Both the position numbers and the translations under genes were made by a program. The notes under the pieces are model-generated. The model was not told the origin of the DNA. It searched no databases and saw only the letters and a list, made by a program, of their open reading frames with translations. Below, piece after piece: positions 33,308 through 46,122 of a DNA stretch of 64,000 nucleotides; position 1 is the stretch's first letter, and the number at the start of each line of letters is the position of its first letter. The DNA comes from Silene conica (lineage: Eukaryota > Streptophyta > Magnoliopsida > Caryophyllales > Caryophyllaceae), in contig CM055317.2 of the NCBI GenBank assembly GCA_029255685.2, positions 17,129,501 through 17,193,500 of the forward strand, read 5' to 3'.

Positions 33308-33889
33308 AGGTTCAACGGTCAACTTAAGACATAACCTAATTACCAAACATTCAGCAAGTATAAAGGTTCAGAGCGACATCTTAACGCATAACCTAGATAC
33401 TAACTTCACAATATCAAGCAAGGACTTAGAGGCGAAAACTCAACGCATGGGCCGGCTATCACAGAACACTAGACTCAGAGGCGAAAACTCAACGCATGGA
33501 CTAACATTCAATTCACTATCACAAGTAAGGAACTCAGAGGCGAAAACTCAACGCATGTTCCCCTACTACATCACAAGGTACTAAACTCAGAGGCGAAAAC
33601 TCAACGCATGTTCTAGCACCAAACACCTGCACTCCGGGTAAGGTATGACAACCTGACTGCCCCGTCGTGCAGTTGCTCTACTCGTCAGACTCAGAGGCCA
33701 GCTTAAGGCATGTCCTGACGCGATCACACATACATGTCTGGACTCAGAGGCGAAAACTCAACGCATGTCCCAGACACGACAAACAAACGTGTATGGAACT
33801 CAGAAGCGAAAACTCAACGCATGTTCCCATACACAACAAACAACCTACGTATTAAGTTCAGAGGCCAGCTTAAGGCATAAATTAATACG
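33308..33889. repeat. variable-stem hairpin array (5' LTR copy)
   Basis: Same array as 25,670-26,251, offset by 7,638 nt. Differences fall mostly in loops: GAGGCG to GAAGCG in the unit at 33,789 and CTCAG to CTTAG at about 33,424. The paired stems are retained. Confidence 0.8.
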
Positions 33890-34179
33890 CATCAATACAA
33901 TATCATCCAAGTCTATGAACAAATCTATAGGTCTACTTTTAACTTCTAATCAACACTTAATTGACCCCGGGAACTAAGTTGAGGGAGACCCGGTTTCCCT
34001 TTCGGTTACCCGACCGGGGGGTCTCTATCCTCACTCCATTCCCGAACCCAATATAGTGTCGCCCATCCTCCGGGGACCTCAAATACATATCAAAGATACA
34101 AGGAACGAGTTTCAATCAAAACTGATTAACCGTTTAAAAGTTACGAACGATTTACGATCAAAACAGCCTACAGGGGCCC

Positions 34180-34564
34180 CCAGCCGGTCGGCAGGCAGCC
34201 GGTCGGTCGGCTGGTGGTCCTCTCAGCCTTTCTTCCTTTGACAAAAACAACACAACACAAAGGGACTCCCAGCCGGTCGGCAGGCAGCCGGTCGGCCGGC
34301 TTGGAACCCAAGTTCCTAGCCTTCACAAATTCGTAACCCACCCCAATGTACTCCCAGTCGGCTGGCAGGCGGCCGGTCTGCCGGCTGGGCTCCCCTCTTC
34401 CTTATGTTCTCGCAAAAACCCAAACACAACACAAGAGACCACCAGCCGGTCGGCAGGCAGCTGGTCGGCCGGCTGGCAGTCCCAGGCCTTATTTCCTTCA
34501 CATTTCGCAAAAACACATGAAGACGCTCCCAGCCGGTCGACCGGCGGCCGGTCGGTCGACCGGC
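34180..34564. repeat. GC-rich hairpin array (5' LTR copy)
   Basis: Same five-hairpin array as 26,542-26,946. One stem base is changed here (CCGGCTTGG at about 34,296 instead of CCGGCTGGG) and the fifth hairpin is the shorter form. Confidence 0.82.
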
Positions 34565-35518
34565 TCAGAGAGCCTGATCACCAAAACGCGATTTTCCAGA
34601 TTATACAAAACATCAACAATAGACACAAATCCTCAAAAATCGTTAAAATTGATGTTTACCCAACATTTCCAATCATCTAATACTACTTCCTAACAGCAAA
34701 CAAATCCCATAACAATCCTCAAACGATTAAATCAATGTATCCGTCTTAACTTTGTGAAAACTGAAAATAAGCTTAAGAACATATAACAACATCAGAAGGC
34801 ATGAATTCTTCACATAAGAACAATCCTAAACATGATACTAAGTCCATTGATCATTATACATTAACAAAAATCAGAAACAAATAGAAGAACACATCAAAAC
34901 TTGCTAATATTCACAATAAGGCCGAGTTTCTCATTATCGTCACCTTAAATGCACTCCGGCTTAAAGATCCTCCTCTACCACGAAGCTATCAATGTCCGGG
35001 TTCTCCAATCCTTCACCTACAAGCACGAAAAACGGGTTTAAGGACTGAAAAACGGAATTTAGGGAAAACAGGCAAAATTTCGAAATGAAGGAATCGAAAA
35101 ACGGAAGTGATAGATGGCTTGCAAATTCGATGAGGATTCCGAAAATGTTATTGTTACCTCGATTTGATGAACGGATGATGGAGAAATGATCAAAAGAAGA
35201 TGAATAAAATGGAGGTTTTAAGAGAATTGTGTTTCATTGTTATTTGTTTTTGAAGAAGAAGAAATATGTCGACTAAAGGGGTTTATGGGTTGTCCTTTCC
35301 GAGTCAATTAAACGGGTCGGACATCTTGAACGGATATTAAGATGTGAGCTTAAGTTTACCAAGTTTGTATTCGTCTTAAGGACTTAAGGTTCTTAAGACG
35401 GATCTTACTAATTAAATTAAAATCTTTCACAATAAATTATTAAAATATTATTTTATTACTTAAAATAATTTAAAATGCTTAAAATAGATTTTACAAAAAT
35501 ACGGGATGTTACAGACTT

Positions 35519-36318
35519 GGTCAGTCGATCCATTATTACCCAGATCATATTGTTGCCCCTCTGAGTCCGAGGCAACCCTACGATGAAGTCCATAGAAATA
35601 TTCTCCCATTTCCACTCAGGTACATCTAGTGGCTGGATCTTTGCTTGAGGCCTCTTGTGCTCACCTTTTACCCTCTGCACGTCAAACACCGCGATACGAA
35701 CTCAGCAACCTCCTTTTTCATATTGGGCCACCAGAAAGTTTTCTTGAGGTCTTTGTACAATTTATTGCCCCCTGGGTGAACCGAGTATGGCGTAGCATGA
35801 GCTTTACTTAATATTTTCTTTTTCAACTCATCATTATCCGGAATACACCATCTCCCACTGAATCGCAGGCTATCATCAGCATGGACACTGAATTTGGATT
35901 CGGTCCCACTATCACTTTCCTCGATCATTCTTCGCCACTTCTGGATCCTCAAGTCTTCCTTCTGCAATTCCCTGATTTCGCCATACTATTCTGGTTCTAC
36001 TGTCAGATCACTCAGAGTATCCCCATTCTGAATCATGTAAATTCCCATTTCTCCCAACTCGTTATGCAGTCTTACCCTAGATCTGGCACTTTGCAAAGCA
36101 TGGACAGATTTTCTACTCAAGGCATCGGCAACCACGTTAGCCTTGCCATTTTGCATTAGCACACATCCTAGCCCATGCTTCGAAGCGTCGGTATATACTT
36201 CAAACTTATCACTTCCATCTGGCAAGGCAAGGATAGGAGCTGTTGTCAGACGTTCCTTAAGAGTTAAGAACGCCTTCTCAGTTCTCACAACTCTCATCCC
36301 AAACAAAACGATTCTCAT
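35519..36318 (-). pseudogene. gypsy-1 RNase H remnant and integrase N-terminus
   Basis: Downstream continuation of the gypsy-1 frame after 36,278. RNase H starts normally ([15 protein letters not shown]) but jumps directly to [15 protein letters not shown], so roughly a hundred residues are deleted. The frame differs from that of 38,905-36,278, so there is a frameshift near 36,280-36,318. A TAG follows VEPE at 35,986-35,988. The integrase zinc-binding part ([23 protein letters not shown]) ends at a frame change near 35,670-35,690. The part beginning [18 protein letters not shown] runs to the gypsy-2 junction. Confidence 0.88.
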
Positions 36319-38905
36319 TCCTCATTAACGATGTCAATGGTTTGGCTAACTTTGAGAAATCTTTGACAAACCTTCTGTAATAGCCAGCCAAACCCAGAAA
36401 ACTCCGAATTTCCCCCACATTCTTCGGGCTTTGCCTTCTGGTCACCGCCTCAATCTTACTAGGGTCCACAGACACCCCCTCCTTGGAAATGACATGACCC
36501 AAGAAAGCAACCTTCTCCAACCAGAACTCACACTTACTCAGCTTTGCATACAACCCATTCTCCTCCAGAGTCTTCAACACGGTTCTCAGATGTTCTTCAT
36601 GCTCTTCTTGATTCTTGGAATATACGAAAATATCGTCGATGAACACAACTACGAACTTATCCAGGTACGGACTGAATACTCTATTCATCAAATCCATGAA
36701 CACTGCTGGTGCATTAGTCAACCCGAACAGCATAACCACAAATTCGTAGTGGCCATACCTTGTTCTAAACGCGGTCTTGGGAATATCCTCATCCTTAATC
36801 CTCAATTGATGATAACCCGATCGCAGATCAATTTTTGAGAAAACTCCGGCTCCACTCAATTGGTCGAATAAATCATCGATTCTAGGCAAAGGGTAGCGGT
36901 TCTTAATAGTCACATTGTTCAGCTCTCGGTAGTCAACACAAAGTCTCAGACTTCCGTCCTTCTTCTTCACAAAAAGTACTGGTGCTCCCCAGGGTGATAC
37001 ACTAGGCCGGATGAATCCCTTCTCAGCTAATTCATCCAGTTGCTTTTTCAATTCTTCCATCTCTTTTGGTCCCATACGGTAAGGTGATTTTGATATTGGT
37101 CCTTCACCTGGCTTGAGATCGATAGAGAAGTCGACCTCCCTCCTTGGTGGTAGTCCCGACACATCGTCCCGGAACACTCCCTCAAACTCCCTCACCACAG
37201 GTATCTCACTAACACCTGGAGTCTCCGCCTCACAGTTCCACATTTGACACAAGATTAAACTTTCCCCCTTCCGCAGGCTCGACTTAAGGGTATTAACTGA
37301 TATGAACTTGACCTTAGGTTTAACCACGAATCCCCTATAGGTCACTCTCACTCCCTTAGGTCCTCTCAGAGAAATTTTCTTTTGGTAACAGTCAATGAAA
37401 GCTCGATATTTCCCCAGCCAATCCATTCCCAGGATTACTTCAAAGTCCCCCAATGAAAACTCAATAAGGTCGCAATGAAAAACCACTTCCCCAATTTTGA
37501 TAGGCACACTCCGAAAGACTTTATTACATGACACCGACTCCCCAGATGGTATTGTTACGGAATCCTCAACCCAATCATAGGTACCAAGCTCTAACACCCT
37601 AGCATGTTCTCTAGACACAAAAGAATGAGTAGCTCCAGAATCAAAGAGTACAAAAGTAGGTTTAAGATTCACAAGAAAGGTACCAGTCATGACATGGGCA
37701 TCATCTTTGGCAGTCTGCTTCTCCATGGCAAAGAGTTTGCCACTGGTCTTCACTCCACTCTGGCTAGTAGTGGCTGCTCCTGACTGCTGATTGCCTTCAG
37801 CTGCGTCCTTCTGGTTACTACCACTCCCGTTGTACTGGTTTTGGTGGAAACGGTTTTGGTAATTGTTATAACTCCTCTGGTAGTTGCTGTTTGTACCAGA
37901 CCTCGAATTTCCCCCATAGCCTGACGTAGGAGTGCGATAACCTCCATAGCCTAAAGTATTCATGCGGGACCCACTGTACCCCGAAGTTGGAGTACGGTAA
38001 CCCCCAGATTGATTTCCGCCTGAGGATCGACACACAGCTTGCTTATATCCCGTCTTTCCACATCCATAGCACACTATACCCACGGAACTGGTTCCCGTAC
38101 CCCCACTCCTATAGTTACCACTACTCTGGTTCTTTGCACTTGCTGAGGTATTGTGGTTAAAGTAACCATTGTACCTATTGGAATTCTGCTTTTTCGACCC
38201 AGAGCCCTCACTCAAGGCCTCTGTCTTCCTCTTATCACTCCTCGTCTTCTTTTCCTCCTTGATCATATCAGCTAGTCTCTCAGCTGCCCCAGCCCGCAAA
38301 TAGATGTCACGGACTGTGGTGGGTGGTGCAACAATGAGCCTCTTCTTGACAGCAATGGTTAGCCCCCTTTCGAACTTCATGGCAAGCATTGCCTCATCCA
38401 TCCCCATCTCTCCCACAAGACTCAGCAGCTGAAGAAACTTCCTGTAGTATACCTCCACCGACATCTCATCAGTCATTCTGAATAGCTCAAATTCTTCCCT
38501 CAGCTTGCTCTTTTGAAATTCAGGTAGAAAGACTTCGAAAAAAATCCTCTTGAATGCGACCCATTCCACGTGATTGATCCCATCCTCGACAGCAGCTTCT
38601 CGAATCTCTCCCTTGTTCCCAGTCCACCAATCGCCAGCCATTCCCCTCAAGTAATGAGCAGCTTGATCTTCTCTCAGTTCTTCTGGACAGTCTATCAACT
38701 CGAACAGGTTGCTGAACTCCCGACACCATTCTCCAAGTAGGTGAGGTTCCCCTTCCCCGGTGAATTGTGTTGGGTTATGCCTCGCGATTATGGTGCTCCT
38801 CTTAGCAGAATCCATGCGTCTGGCCTTTAAGGCCTCATTTTTAGCTATCAATCGATCTAACTCCTCTTGTGTGATATTAGCCGCGTTATTCCTTCTTGGA
38901 GGCAT
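36278..38905 (-). CDS. gypsy-1 gag-protease-RT polyprotein (truncated)
   Basis: An 875-codon open frame. It starts with ATG at 38,905 ([17 protein letters not shown]). Gag has the Retrotrans_gag region ([13 protein letters not shown] at about residue 85). The CCHC knuckle at about 280 reads [14 protein letters not shown]: the zinc-binding His is replaced by Tyr. Protease DSGATHSF is at about 421. RT runs about 590-800 with [24 protein letters not shown] and FIDD at about 753; MPFGL reads MLFGL. The frame ends at 36,278 shortly after the RT thumb, where a frameshift cuts off RNase H and integrase. It would bind tRNA-primed RNA and reverse transcribe if intact; here it is defective. Confidence 0.9.
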   Translation of the reverse strand: MPPRRNNAANITQEELDRLIAKNEALKARRMDSAKRSTIIARHNPTQFTGEGEPHLLGEWCREFSNLFELIDCPEELREDQAAHYLRGMAGDWWTGNKGEIREAAVEDGINHVEWVAFKRIFFEVFLPEFQKSKLREEFELFRMTDEMSVEVYYRKFLQLLSLVGEMGMDEAMLAMKFERGLTIAVKKRLIVAPPTTVRDIYLRAGAAERLADMIKEEKKTRSDKRKTEALSEGSGSKKQNSNRYNGYFNHNTSASAKNQSSGNYRSGGTGTSSVGIVCYGCGKTGYKQAVCRSSGGNQSGGYRTPTSGYSGSRMNTLGYGGYRTPTSGYGGNSRSGTNSNYQRSYNNYQNRFHQNQYNGSGSNQKDAAEGNQQSGAATTSQSGVKTSGKLFAMEKQTAKDDAHVMTGTFLVNLKPTFVLFDSGATHSFVSREHARVLELGTYDWVEDSVTIPSGESVSCNKVFRSVPIKIGEVVFHCDLIEFSLGDFEVILGMDWLGKYRAFIDCYQKKISLRGPKGVRVTYRGFVVKPKVKFISVNTLKSSLRKGESLILCQMWNCEAETPGVSEIPVVREFEGVFRDDVSGLPPRREVDFSIDLKPGEGPISKSPYRMGPKEMEELKKQLDELAEKGFIRPSVSPWGAPVLFVKKKDGSLRLCVDYRELNNVTIKNRYPLPRIDDLFDQLSGAGVFSKIDLRSGYHQLRIKDEDIPKTAFRTRYGHYEFVVMLFGLTNAPAVFMDLMNRVFSPYLDKFVVVFIDDIFVYSKNQEEHEEHLRTVLKTLEENGLYAKLSKCEFWLEKVAFLGHVISKEGVSVDPSKIEAVTRRQSPKNVGEIRSFLGLAGYYRRFVKDFSKLAKPLTSLMRNENRFVWDESCEN

Positions 38906-39443
38906 TCTAAGACATACAAGAAAAGATGAGTCCCGAATTTAAGTATGGATCCTCATTTATATTAAGGTTATAACCTTTAAACATCGGATTACATAAGCAA
39001 CTAAGATATACGTTAATAGTACTTTCCTACACATGGCTGAGGGATCACATAACCGCATATCATTAGACATGGCATACTATTAAGGTAACACTGATTATCG
39101 CATGTACCCACATCATTATATACTCTATGTAAACAACCACATAATTCTGATATTCATACTTTTCTTTATGTTCATGCCATTCATATATATATATACATAG
39201 AAGGGTTCTTACAACCTTTATCATGCTCTTACCACAATTTCCACTACTTCCTATTCTTCCATTTTCGCTCGTATTCACTCAAGGTATCCGGGTAAAACTG
39301 AGAGGGCCTATGGTTCAGTGTGAGGGGGCCACAGACTCATACTTCCCCTTTAGTGTGCTCCTAACAGTTCTATCCCGGGGTTCATTTTATTTAGACTCTT
39401 CCTACGTTAATTGGGTTCATTAGGTTAGGCCTGAGGATCGTTC

Positions 39444-39455
39444 GCTCTGATACCA
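39444..39455 (-). other. gypsy-1 primer-binding site
   Basis: On the minus strand TGGTATCAGAGC (initiator tRNA-Met type) lies 3 nt from the 5' LTR end at 39,459. The 540-nt leader between it and the gag ATG holds no gene. Confidence 0.85.
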
Positions 39456-40399
39456 CTTTGTAACACCCCCGTTTATTTAGAGGCCTGACCTAGGACTCCC
39501 CAAATAATCAAGGGTGTTACCATCTCGGTTGCCCGAGGTAGTAGTTAACAAAGGAAGAAACACAGTACTTTATTGAGTAAATAAAATGTTAAACATATGT
39601 CTCAGGATATTACAACTGTTTATAAAACCAAAACTAAAAGGTTCAACATGTCGGAAAACTATATGACTGAGCTATCACTAGACAGGTCTGGTCCATGTCC
39701 TCTCCACCCTTCCAGCATCTACAAGTCTAAACCTGTCATTGTGCTCCCCAATAAATTGGATCAACGCAGACACAATCAAACAAATAAAAGGGTCAACACT
39801 AGGTTGAGTAGGTAATATAATCACAACATGAAATAACACAATCAATAACTCCTCCATCTCCTCCACAACCACCACATCTCCAACACACCACATCTCCAAC
39901 ACACCACACCTCCCATGGCCATATCACAAGTCCCTTATCACAAGACCCATATCACAAGACCCCTTAACACAAATCCCGTACTCCACAATGATCAGTAATC
40001 ATTCAATCACGTTATATCATAAATATATATATATCAACCAAATAACACGTGTTCTCATGTCAGATCACAATTACAACATAGATATTCCCCTACCTCGAAA
40101 CTGCGGAAGATAATTGCAAGTGCGCAACAGCTACTAAAAGTGTTCCACGCGGAAACCTCCACCTAGACATATATCATATAATCAATAAGCTCCCTACATC
40201 TCGTAATATACGTACACATTCTATTTATAGAAACCCCCTATATATAGAAAGTTTCCCAACAACCAAGGTTACCCAAAATAGTAACTTTCCAAATATAGCA
40301 ACTTTCTAAATATAGCAACTTTCTAAAATCCGTCATGCTCATTTTCGCCACATTAAAATAATACCATAACGTAAACAACACAAAGCTTACTATAATAAT

Positions 40400-40437
<38 letters not shown>

Positions 40438-41589
40438 TAATTAACTTAAATGGTAAAAATAATAAAACAAACAAACAAAGTGCCAAAACAGCCCGACCTT
40501 ACTACTCTCAAACCCACGCAACAACAACCCTCTCACCACCACGACACGGCACTACTACCACTAGCCACCACCAGCAACCCGAACCCTGCACCACACACTT
40601 CCCTTGCAGCCACCAGCAGTCCCTTCGCCGGCCGCCGGTGAGAAGAACCAGGGGTCAGAACCGGTCTGGTTCATTACCCAGCCACCCGACCAGGCTGTGT
40701 TCGAGAGCCTCCCTACGCCCACACAACCACTGCCACCACCTGACTTAACCCTAGAAAACCACCCTGACACCAGACACTGGACCCACGGTGGTACCACCGC
40801 TTTGACCTCCCCGAGTCATCGGTGATACCACCCCCAAACACCCTCTGTAAATTGCGTAACTGAAACCACGACCAACAGGGAAAAACGAAGACTCCCTTTA
40901 CTTCCGCCACAGCCACTGGTAACCACCACGACGACCACCACTCTACTCCCTCGACCACTCACAGACCTACTACCCTTTTCCCCTTACGCACGCAACAAGA
41001 GAACAACATCGAAGGTGTTTGAAACAACCGTGAATATTCAGACCTGCTAACATATACAGAGACACTGCCGTGACAAGCGATATAAACCTCTGCACCCAGC
41101 GACCCTAGGTGGTTGACAAAGTCGTGACTATGGCCATGACACGACTCTCAATATCATAGATCATATATAAATGAAAAACAGACCCCGACAACCCATACAC
41201 TAGGCTGAATATATACACAAAATACGACAGACACACTGAAAAAGGAAAGAAACGTGTTGAGCATACCTCCTTTTGACTCAGATCGACGCACTCTGACCGC
41301 CCCAAGACCACCGTGACCACCACCCTCCTAAAGTATGATATGTCGGCTACAAGTATGAGTAGTGTTTGTATGATTGATAGGGTAGATTAGGTTAGGATAG
41401 CAGCTTAAATATGACGGCTTACTGCTGAAGTATTTAGGTTTTAGTGTTCTTATTTGGTATGGGCTGTCGTGTGGCACATAAAACGAGTCCCACACCAGGT
41501 GCTAAAGGTCCACGGTTCGAGTCTCACCAGCACCCACAACCTCTATTATCATGTTTGATGATTAGGTTCCCAATTCGAATCCCACCGAG

Positions 41590-42854
41590 TGTTGGAGGAA
41601 TTGTCCTCGACAATAGTGTGTTAACATAATTAAAACTCATTTGAATGAAACACAACTGGGAGTGTTACTCTTTTAAAGTCGACTTATCAACATTTACCGA
41701 TAATGATTGGCTGTCTAGAGTTTGACATTATCGTCATATGATGGTGGTGATCAGTTGATCCCTTAAGGTCATATCTTTAGGGAATTCCGTCTCAATGGAA
41801 TAATTAATTAATATTGTATTGGATACAAATTAATTAATAACTAGAAATTTGAAATGATTTTTCATAACGAATATTATTATAATGGGATTATAATAAAAGG
41901 TAATAAAATAGTTTTATTACATGATTTTATTTATTCGTTTAGGAAACGATTGAGTTGAGAATAAACACGGTTGATCATAAAATTACATAGAGTTGTAATT
42001 AAAATTATGATATTACATTTTTATAAAGTAGTAATTTCGAATTACTAATAGTGTTATTTAAATGTTATAAAATTGTGAATTATGAATTTTAAAAGGTTAA
42101 AATTTCATAATTAACAAATTAGGTCATGTGTTATGGGACATATGTGACATGTTACAAATTAACACAATTGATAAAAATAAAATGGGTCTAATATAAGCCT
42201 CATTTCAGCCGTGACATTGGACACACAATGTGGTTATGTGTATTACACACTAAACCTAAGTTTAGGTGTGTAAGGATGTGTAAGAAATGTAAGGCATATT
42301 GTGTGCTTTGTGTAAGTAATAGAAAGCCATGCATTGGCCTTCGGTTGCTTGAGATGGCCGGCCATTTTGCTCTCACAAGGAAGGTCATCTTGCTTCCTAT
42401 ATATACACAACACTCTTCATGCATAAAAGGCGTGGTTCAACACTTAGTCCCTATTCTTACAACATCCAATTCTCAATATGTTTACTAGAAATTAATACTT
42501 CTAGTATTGAAAATCATTTTATTCGAATAATATTAAGTGTAATATTATTATTATTTCTAGTATACTAATTCTATTTTTCTAGTAACGAAAATAGTGTTAG
42601 TTTGAGATCGGGTCCTTGATACGCACCTTTAGGAGACAATTTTTGTTAGATCGTTACAAGAGGATTTCGGTTATTCGAAGACTCGCATAATAGGTGATTA
42701 TTGAGCATAAACCTTCTAAAACCAATGTAAGGACAATCACATCTTATGATATCATCATGCATGCATAAGATCTAATTAAGTTTTAATGACTAAACTTAAA
42801 TAAACTTAACTCACATTAGATTTGAGTATAAAATAAGGAACTTAGTTCCCAACA
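41590..42854 (+). repeat. copia-2 5' LTR
   Basis: A 1,265-bp LTR running TGTTGGAGGAATTGTCCTCG to GTTCCCAACA. The TATATATACACAACACTC at about 42,399 may be its TATA region. Confidence 0.92.
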
Positions 42855-42856
42855 AG

Positions 42857-42868
42857 TGGTATCAGAGC
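42857..42868 (+). other. copia-2 primer-binding site
   Basis: TGGTATCAGAGC, initiator tRNA-Met type, lies 2 nt after the 5' LTR. Confidence 0.88.
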
Positions 42869-44349
42869 ATTACGGTTGTTGCATGCATGATCGGATTCAT
42901 GTTTTATGTTAAATGGATTAACATATAATTTTCGAAAATTTTGTATTTATTATGATAAATCACAAAATAATTTTGCATGTTAAAGTTTCTGATTCTAAAA
43001 TGGTTTTAGGACATAAAAATGATTTTATGGATTTTTATTGTTCATTTTTATATTTATTTGTTTATTTTTCCCGAAAATACAAGTAATTTATGAACAATAA
43101 TGCAAAATCAAGTTAGATCATGATCAAATATTAGTAGAGACTAAACATTGATTCCTAAAGTAAATTAGGATGATTAACTTGGACATAAATTAAATTTATG
43201 TAATTTTGATGATTTTAATAGTTAAAGTCACGCATATCCGTAAAAACCGTAAACAAATATGAGATATTTGCTCCCATAAGGCGATTTGGCATTAAAAATT
43301 GAGCATGTGCATAAATATTTTATTATTGCAATTTATGAATGTCATATTTGAATGTTTTTACATAATTTGGAATTATGTAATTTTTCTTAGTATGGCCTTA
43401 GTTTTAATCAATATTACCCGTAATGAAAGGGAATATTGATTCGGTTGTAATTTATGTGATCTCGTATCACGGGTTTGTAATTTAATTTAAATTTTCAGTT
43501 TTACAATAGAGTAGTTATATTATTTTATTGTAATTCCGGAGATCCAAAAGACGGTGCCATACGGAAAGGAGTTCCGACAAGACGGTGTTTTCTTGGATGG
43601 CGTGCCAATGAAGTTCAAGGGACCATGGAGTTGGTTTCCGAATTTGTAATAGTTAATTAGTTTTTACTATTACTAGGAAGGCCATACTAGGATTTTATTG
43701 CTTTATTGCTTTTATTTTTGCATTTTAATATGTTTGCATGCATAGCCAAATCGCCATAAACATGCATATTGGTTTTGATCGTTAATAACGACCGTGTCAA
43801 TTATAATTATCGAGTTCACCGATTTAATTCACTTAAAGGAGATAGATAATAAATTGACAAGACCTCTATATTAAAAAAAAATAATTGAGAATTAGCCTTA
43901 CCAAATAGTAGAACCCATGAGCTTCTATTTCGTGGGATGGTGCTAGTCCAGTGGGCAGTACGAACCCCATTATGTAGGATAAGTGGGGCAATGAGGTGGA
44001 TTCAGTCCAGTGGGCGGATCGCATCTCGATGCAATTAAAAATTTGGTTTGTACTCAACGGAAGTGTAGAGGACCAGTGGTCAATGTGTTCCGGGCTAAGA
44101 TGAATAAATTAGGATTTGTCATCAACCAAGAGTTCTATGGTAGAACCGGTTTAATTTAACCCACCAAACCATATCATTGGGTCGGAGTTCCAGTGGTTCA
44201 CGATTTCGGGGGTATGGGTTTGGGTCTTGGAATCATTTATAAAATTGGATATAGGTCATTTTATAGATGCCATAACTTGTCAATCTCATTTACAAGTTTA
44301 CAAAACGATAAATGTTAATTTTTGCTTCATCTCTTGTAGTAATTGAAAA
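42869..44349 (+). other. copia-2 untranslated leader
   Basis: About 1.5 kb without an open frame of note. It contains several CCAGTGGG(C) words (about 43,948, 44,010, 44,072, 44,190). The capsid part of Gag, normally encoded before the zinc knuckle, is not recognisable here in any frame. Confidence 0.6.
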
Positions 44350-46122
44350 ATGGATGCTTTCAATAATCTCATTCCAATCACCATTGATAACTGGCAAAAA
44401 TACTGTGAAGATGATCCGACTAGAGAATTGCGCTTTACGATCGACAACAATGGAAATCTTTGTCTAGTAACCACTTCTGCTCCGCCTAAACCAATCGTGA
44501 TGACTGATCATGATTATGATAATCTTGTCTCTCAAATGAACTCAATGTCTTTAGAGACAAAAGGGGATGAGGAGATGAGTGGGAGCACAAGTGGAACACC
44601 TCTTTCCATTAAGAATGGAAGGAAGTTTAAAAGGATGAAGAGAGGAAAGCGACCCATGAAGGGAGTAGCTAGTGGGACTACTACAACCAGAAAGAGGGGT
44701 GTTAAACCTTTTGAAATTTGTCACCATTGTTTTGAGTTTGGCCATTGGACGCGTAACTGCCCCACATATTTGGAGGACATCAAAGATGGAATCATCACTC
44801 CAAAGAGTAAGACTCTGTCCGAAATATATGTTATTGACATTAATTTCACTTCCTCTATAACATGGGTATTAGATACTGGTTGTGGATCTCACCTTTGTAA
44901 TCATTTACAGGGGCTAAGAAATGTGGAGAAGCTAGACAAAAGTGACGTGGATCTCAGACTTGGAAATGGGGCTAAGGTAGCCGCTTCTTCAAAGGGAACC
45001 TACGTACTACATTTAGCTAGTGGTTATGAGTTGTATTTGAAAGATTGTTACTATGTACCTTCTTTATCTAAGAACATCATTTCGGTTGCCATGTTAGACA
45101 TGGAAGGTTTTTCATTCATGATCAAAAATAATTTTTGTGAAATACATCGAAATGGCTTGGTGGTAGGCCAAGCAAATTCCGTAAATAGGATTTATGTACT
45201 CAACAACTCAAAATCTATTGATGTCCATAATGTGCAAACAAAAAGACGAAAATCAAGTGATCCAAATGAATCGTTCATTTGGCATTGCCGTCTAGGTCAC
45301 ATAAATGAAAATCACACTAAAAGATTAGTGTCGACTAATATCATCAAACCATTCGATTACATATCATATGGAGTATGCGAATCATGTCTTCTTGGTAAGA
45401 TGACTCGATCACCTTTTAGTGGAAAAGGTGAAAGAGCAAGTGACTTGTTAGGACTAATACATACCGATGTGTGTGGTCCAATGACAATCACCGCAAGAGG
45501 AAATTATGACTACTTTATTACTTTTACTGACGATTTAAGTAGATATGGGTATATCTACTTAATCAAATACAAAAGTGAAGCATTTGAAAAGTTCAAAGAA
45601 TTTCAAAATGAAGTAGAGAACCAAACCAATAGAAAGATCAAAGCACTTCGATCAGATCGTGGTGGCGAATATCTAAGCAATGAATTTGATTCTCATTTAA
45701 AAGATTGTGGCATAGTATCACAACTTACTCCACCAGGAACACCACAACTCAATGGTGTTTCTGAAAGGAGAAATCGAACCTTATTAGATATGGTTCGATC
45801 AATGATGAGTCTTACAGATCTCCCTGATTCATTTTGGGGATTTGCACTCCAAACCGCAATACACTCCTTAAACAGGAGTCCGACTAAAGCTGCAAATAAA
45901 ACTCCATATGAGATATGGAAAGGGAAGGTCCCGAATTTGTCATACATTAAGATATGGGGTTGCAAGGCTTATGTTAAGAACAAGTCTTCCGATAAACTTG
46001 CACCCAAATCTGACAAATGCACATTTGTAGGATATCCACTCAATACTCGTGCATACTACTTCTATAATTCTCAAAAAAAACAAAGTGTTTGTGTCTCGAG
46101 AAGCTGTCTTCTTAGAAAATGA
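44350..46122 (+). CDS. copia-2 short Gag, protease and integrase
   Basis: A 590-codon frame starting MDAFNNLIPI. The zinc knuckle CHHCFEFGHWTRNC lies at residues 124-137, protease VLDTGCGSH at about 173, the integrase zinc region from HCRLGH at about 312, and the catalytic core with HTDVCGP (about 372), SDRGGEY (Asp 436) and NGVSERRN (Glu 472), which gives the D-35-E spacing. Only about 120 residues precede the knuckle, where copia Gags usually have 200-300, so the capsid domain seems missing. The frame ends just after the YCFVGYP-like region (TFVGYPLNTRAYYFYNS) because of a +1 shift at an 8-A run (46,073-46,080); RT continues in the next frame. Confidence 0.92.
   Translation: MDAFNNLIPITIDNWQKYCEDDPTRELRFTIDNNGNLCLVTTSAPPKPIVMTDHDYDNLVSQMNSMSLETKGDEEMSGSTSGTPLSIKNGRKFKRMKRGKRPMKGVASGTTTTRKRGVKPFEICHHCFEFGHWTRNCPTYLEDIKDGIITPKSKTLSEIYVIDINFTSSITWVLDTGCGSHLCNHLQGLRNVEKLDKSDVDLRLGNGAKVAASSKGTYVLHLASGYELYLKDCYYVPSLSKNIISVAMLDMEGFSFMIKNNFCEIHRNGLVVGQANSVNRIYVLNNSKSIDVHNVQTKRRKSSDPNESFIWHCRLGHINENHTKRLVSTNIIKPFDYISYGVCESCLLGKMTRSPFSGKGERASDLLGLIHTDVCGPMTITARGNYDYFITFTDDLSRYGYIYLIKYKSEAFEKFKEFQNEVENQTNRKIKALRSDRGGEYLSNEFDSHLKDCGIVSQLTPPGTPQLNGVSERRNRTLLDMVRSMMSLTDLPDSFWGFALQTAIHSLNRSPTKAANKTPYEIWKGKVPNLSYIKIWGCKAYVKNKSSDKLAPKSDKCTFVGYPLNTRAYYFYNSQKKQSVCVSRSCLLRK

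Larger units (their letters stand above)
24941..35513 (-). mobile_element. gypsy-2, Ty3/gypsy chromovirus-like element, full length
   Basis: This 10.6-kb element is inserted in gypsy-1 integrase with the duplication gactt (24,936-24,940 and 35,514-35,518). LTRs are 24,941-27,905 (3') and 32,579-35,513 (5'). PBS and PPT are in place. One continuous gag-pol frame on the minus strand (32,412-27,973) is broken only by four nonsense codons. LTRs show about 31 substitutions over 2.93 kb by eye (about 1.1%) plus indels of roughly 24 and 10 nt. The family is represented again by the solo LTRs at 2639 and 4873. Its LTR is unusually long and hairpin-rich. Confidence 0.94.
32579..35513 (-). repeat. gypsy-2 5' LTR
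   Basis: A 2,935-bp LTR, partner of 24,941-27,905. Its PBS-side end reads GGTAAAACC instead of TGTAAAACC on the plus strand, so the terminal CA of U5 has become CC. It lacks about 24 nt of the fifth GC hairpin and about 10 nt in GGGGTTTTAAGGGG relative to the other LTR. Confidence 0.93.
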
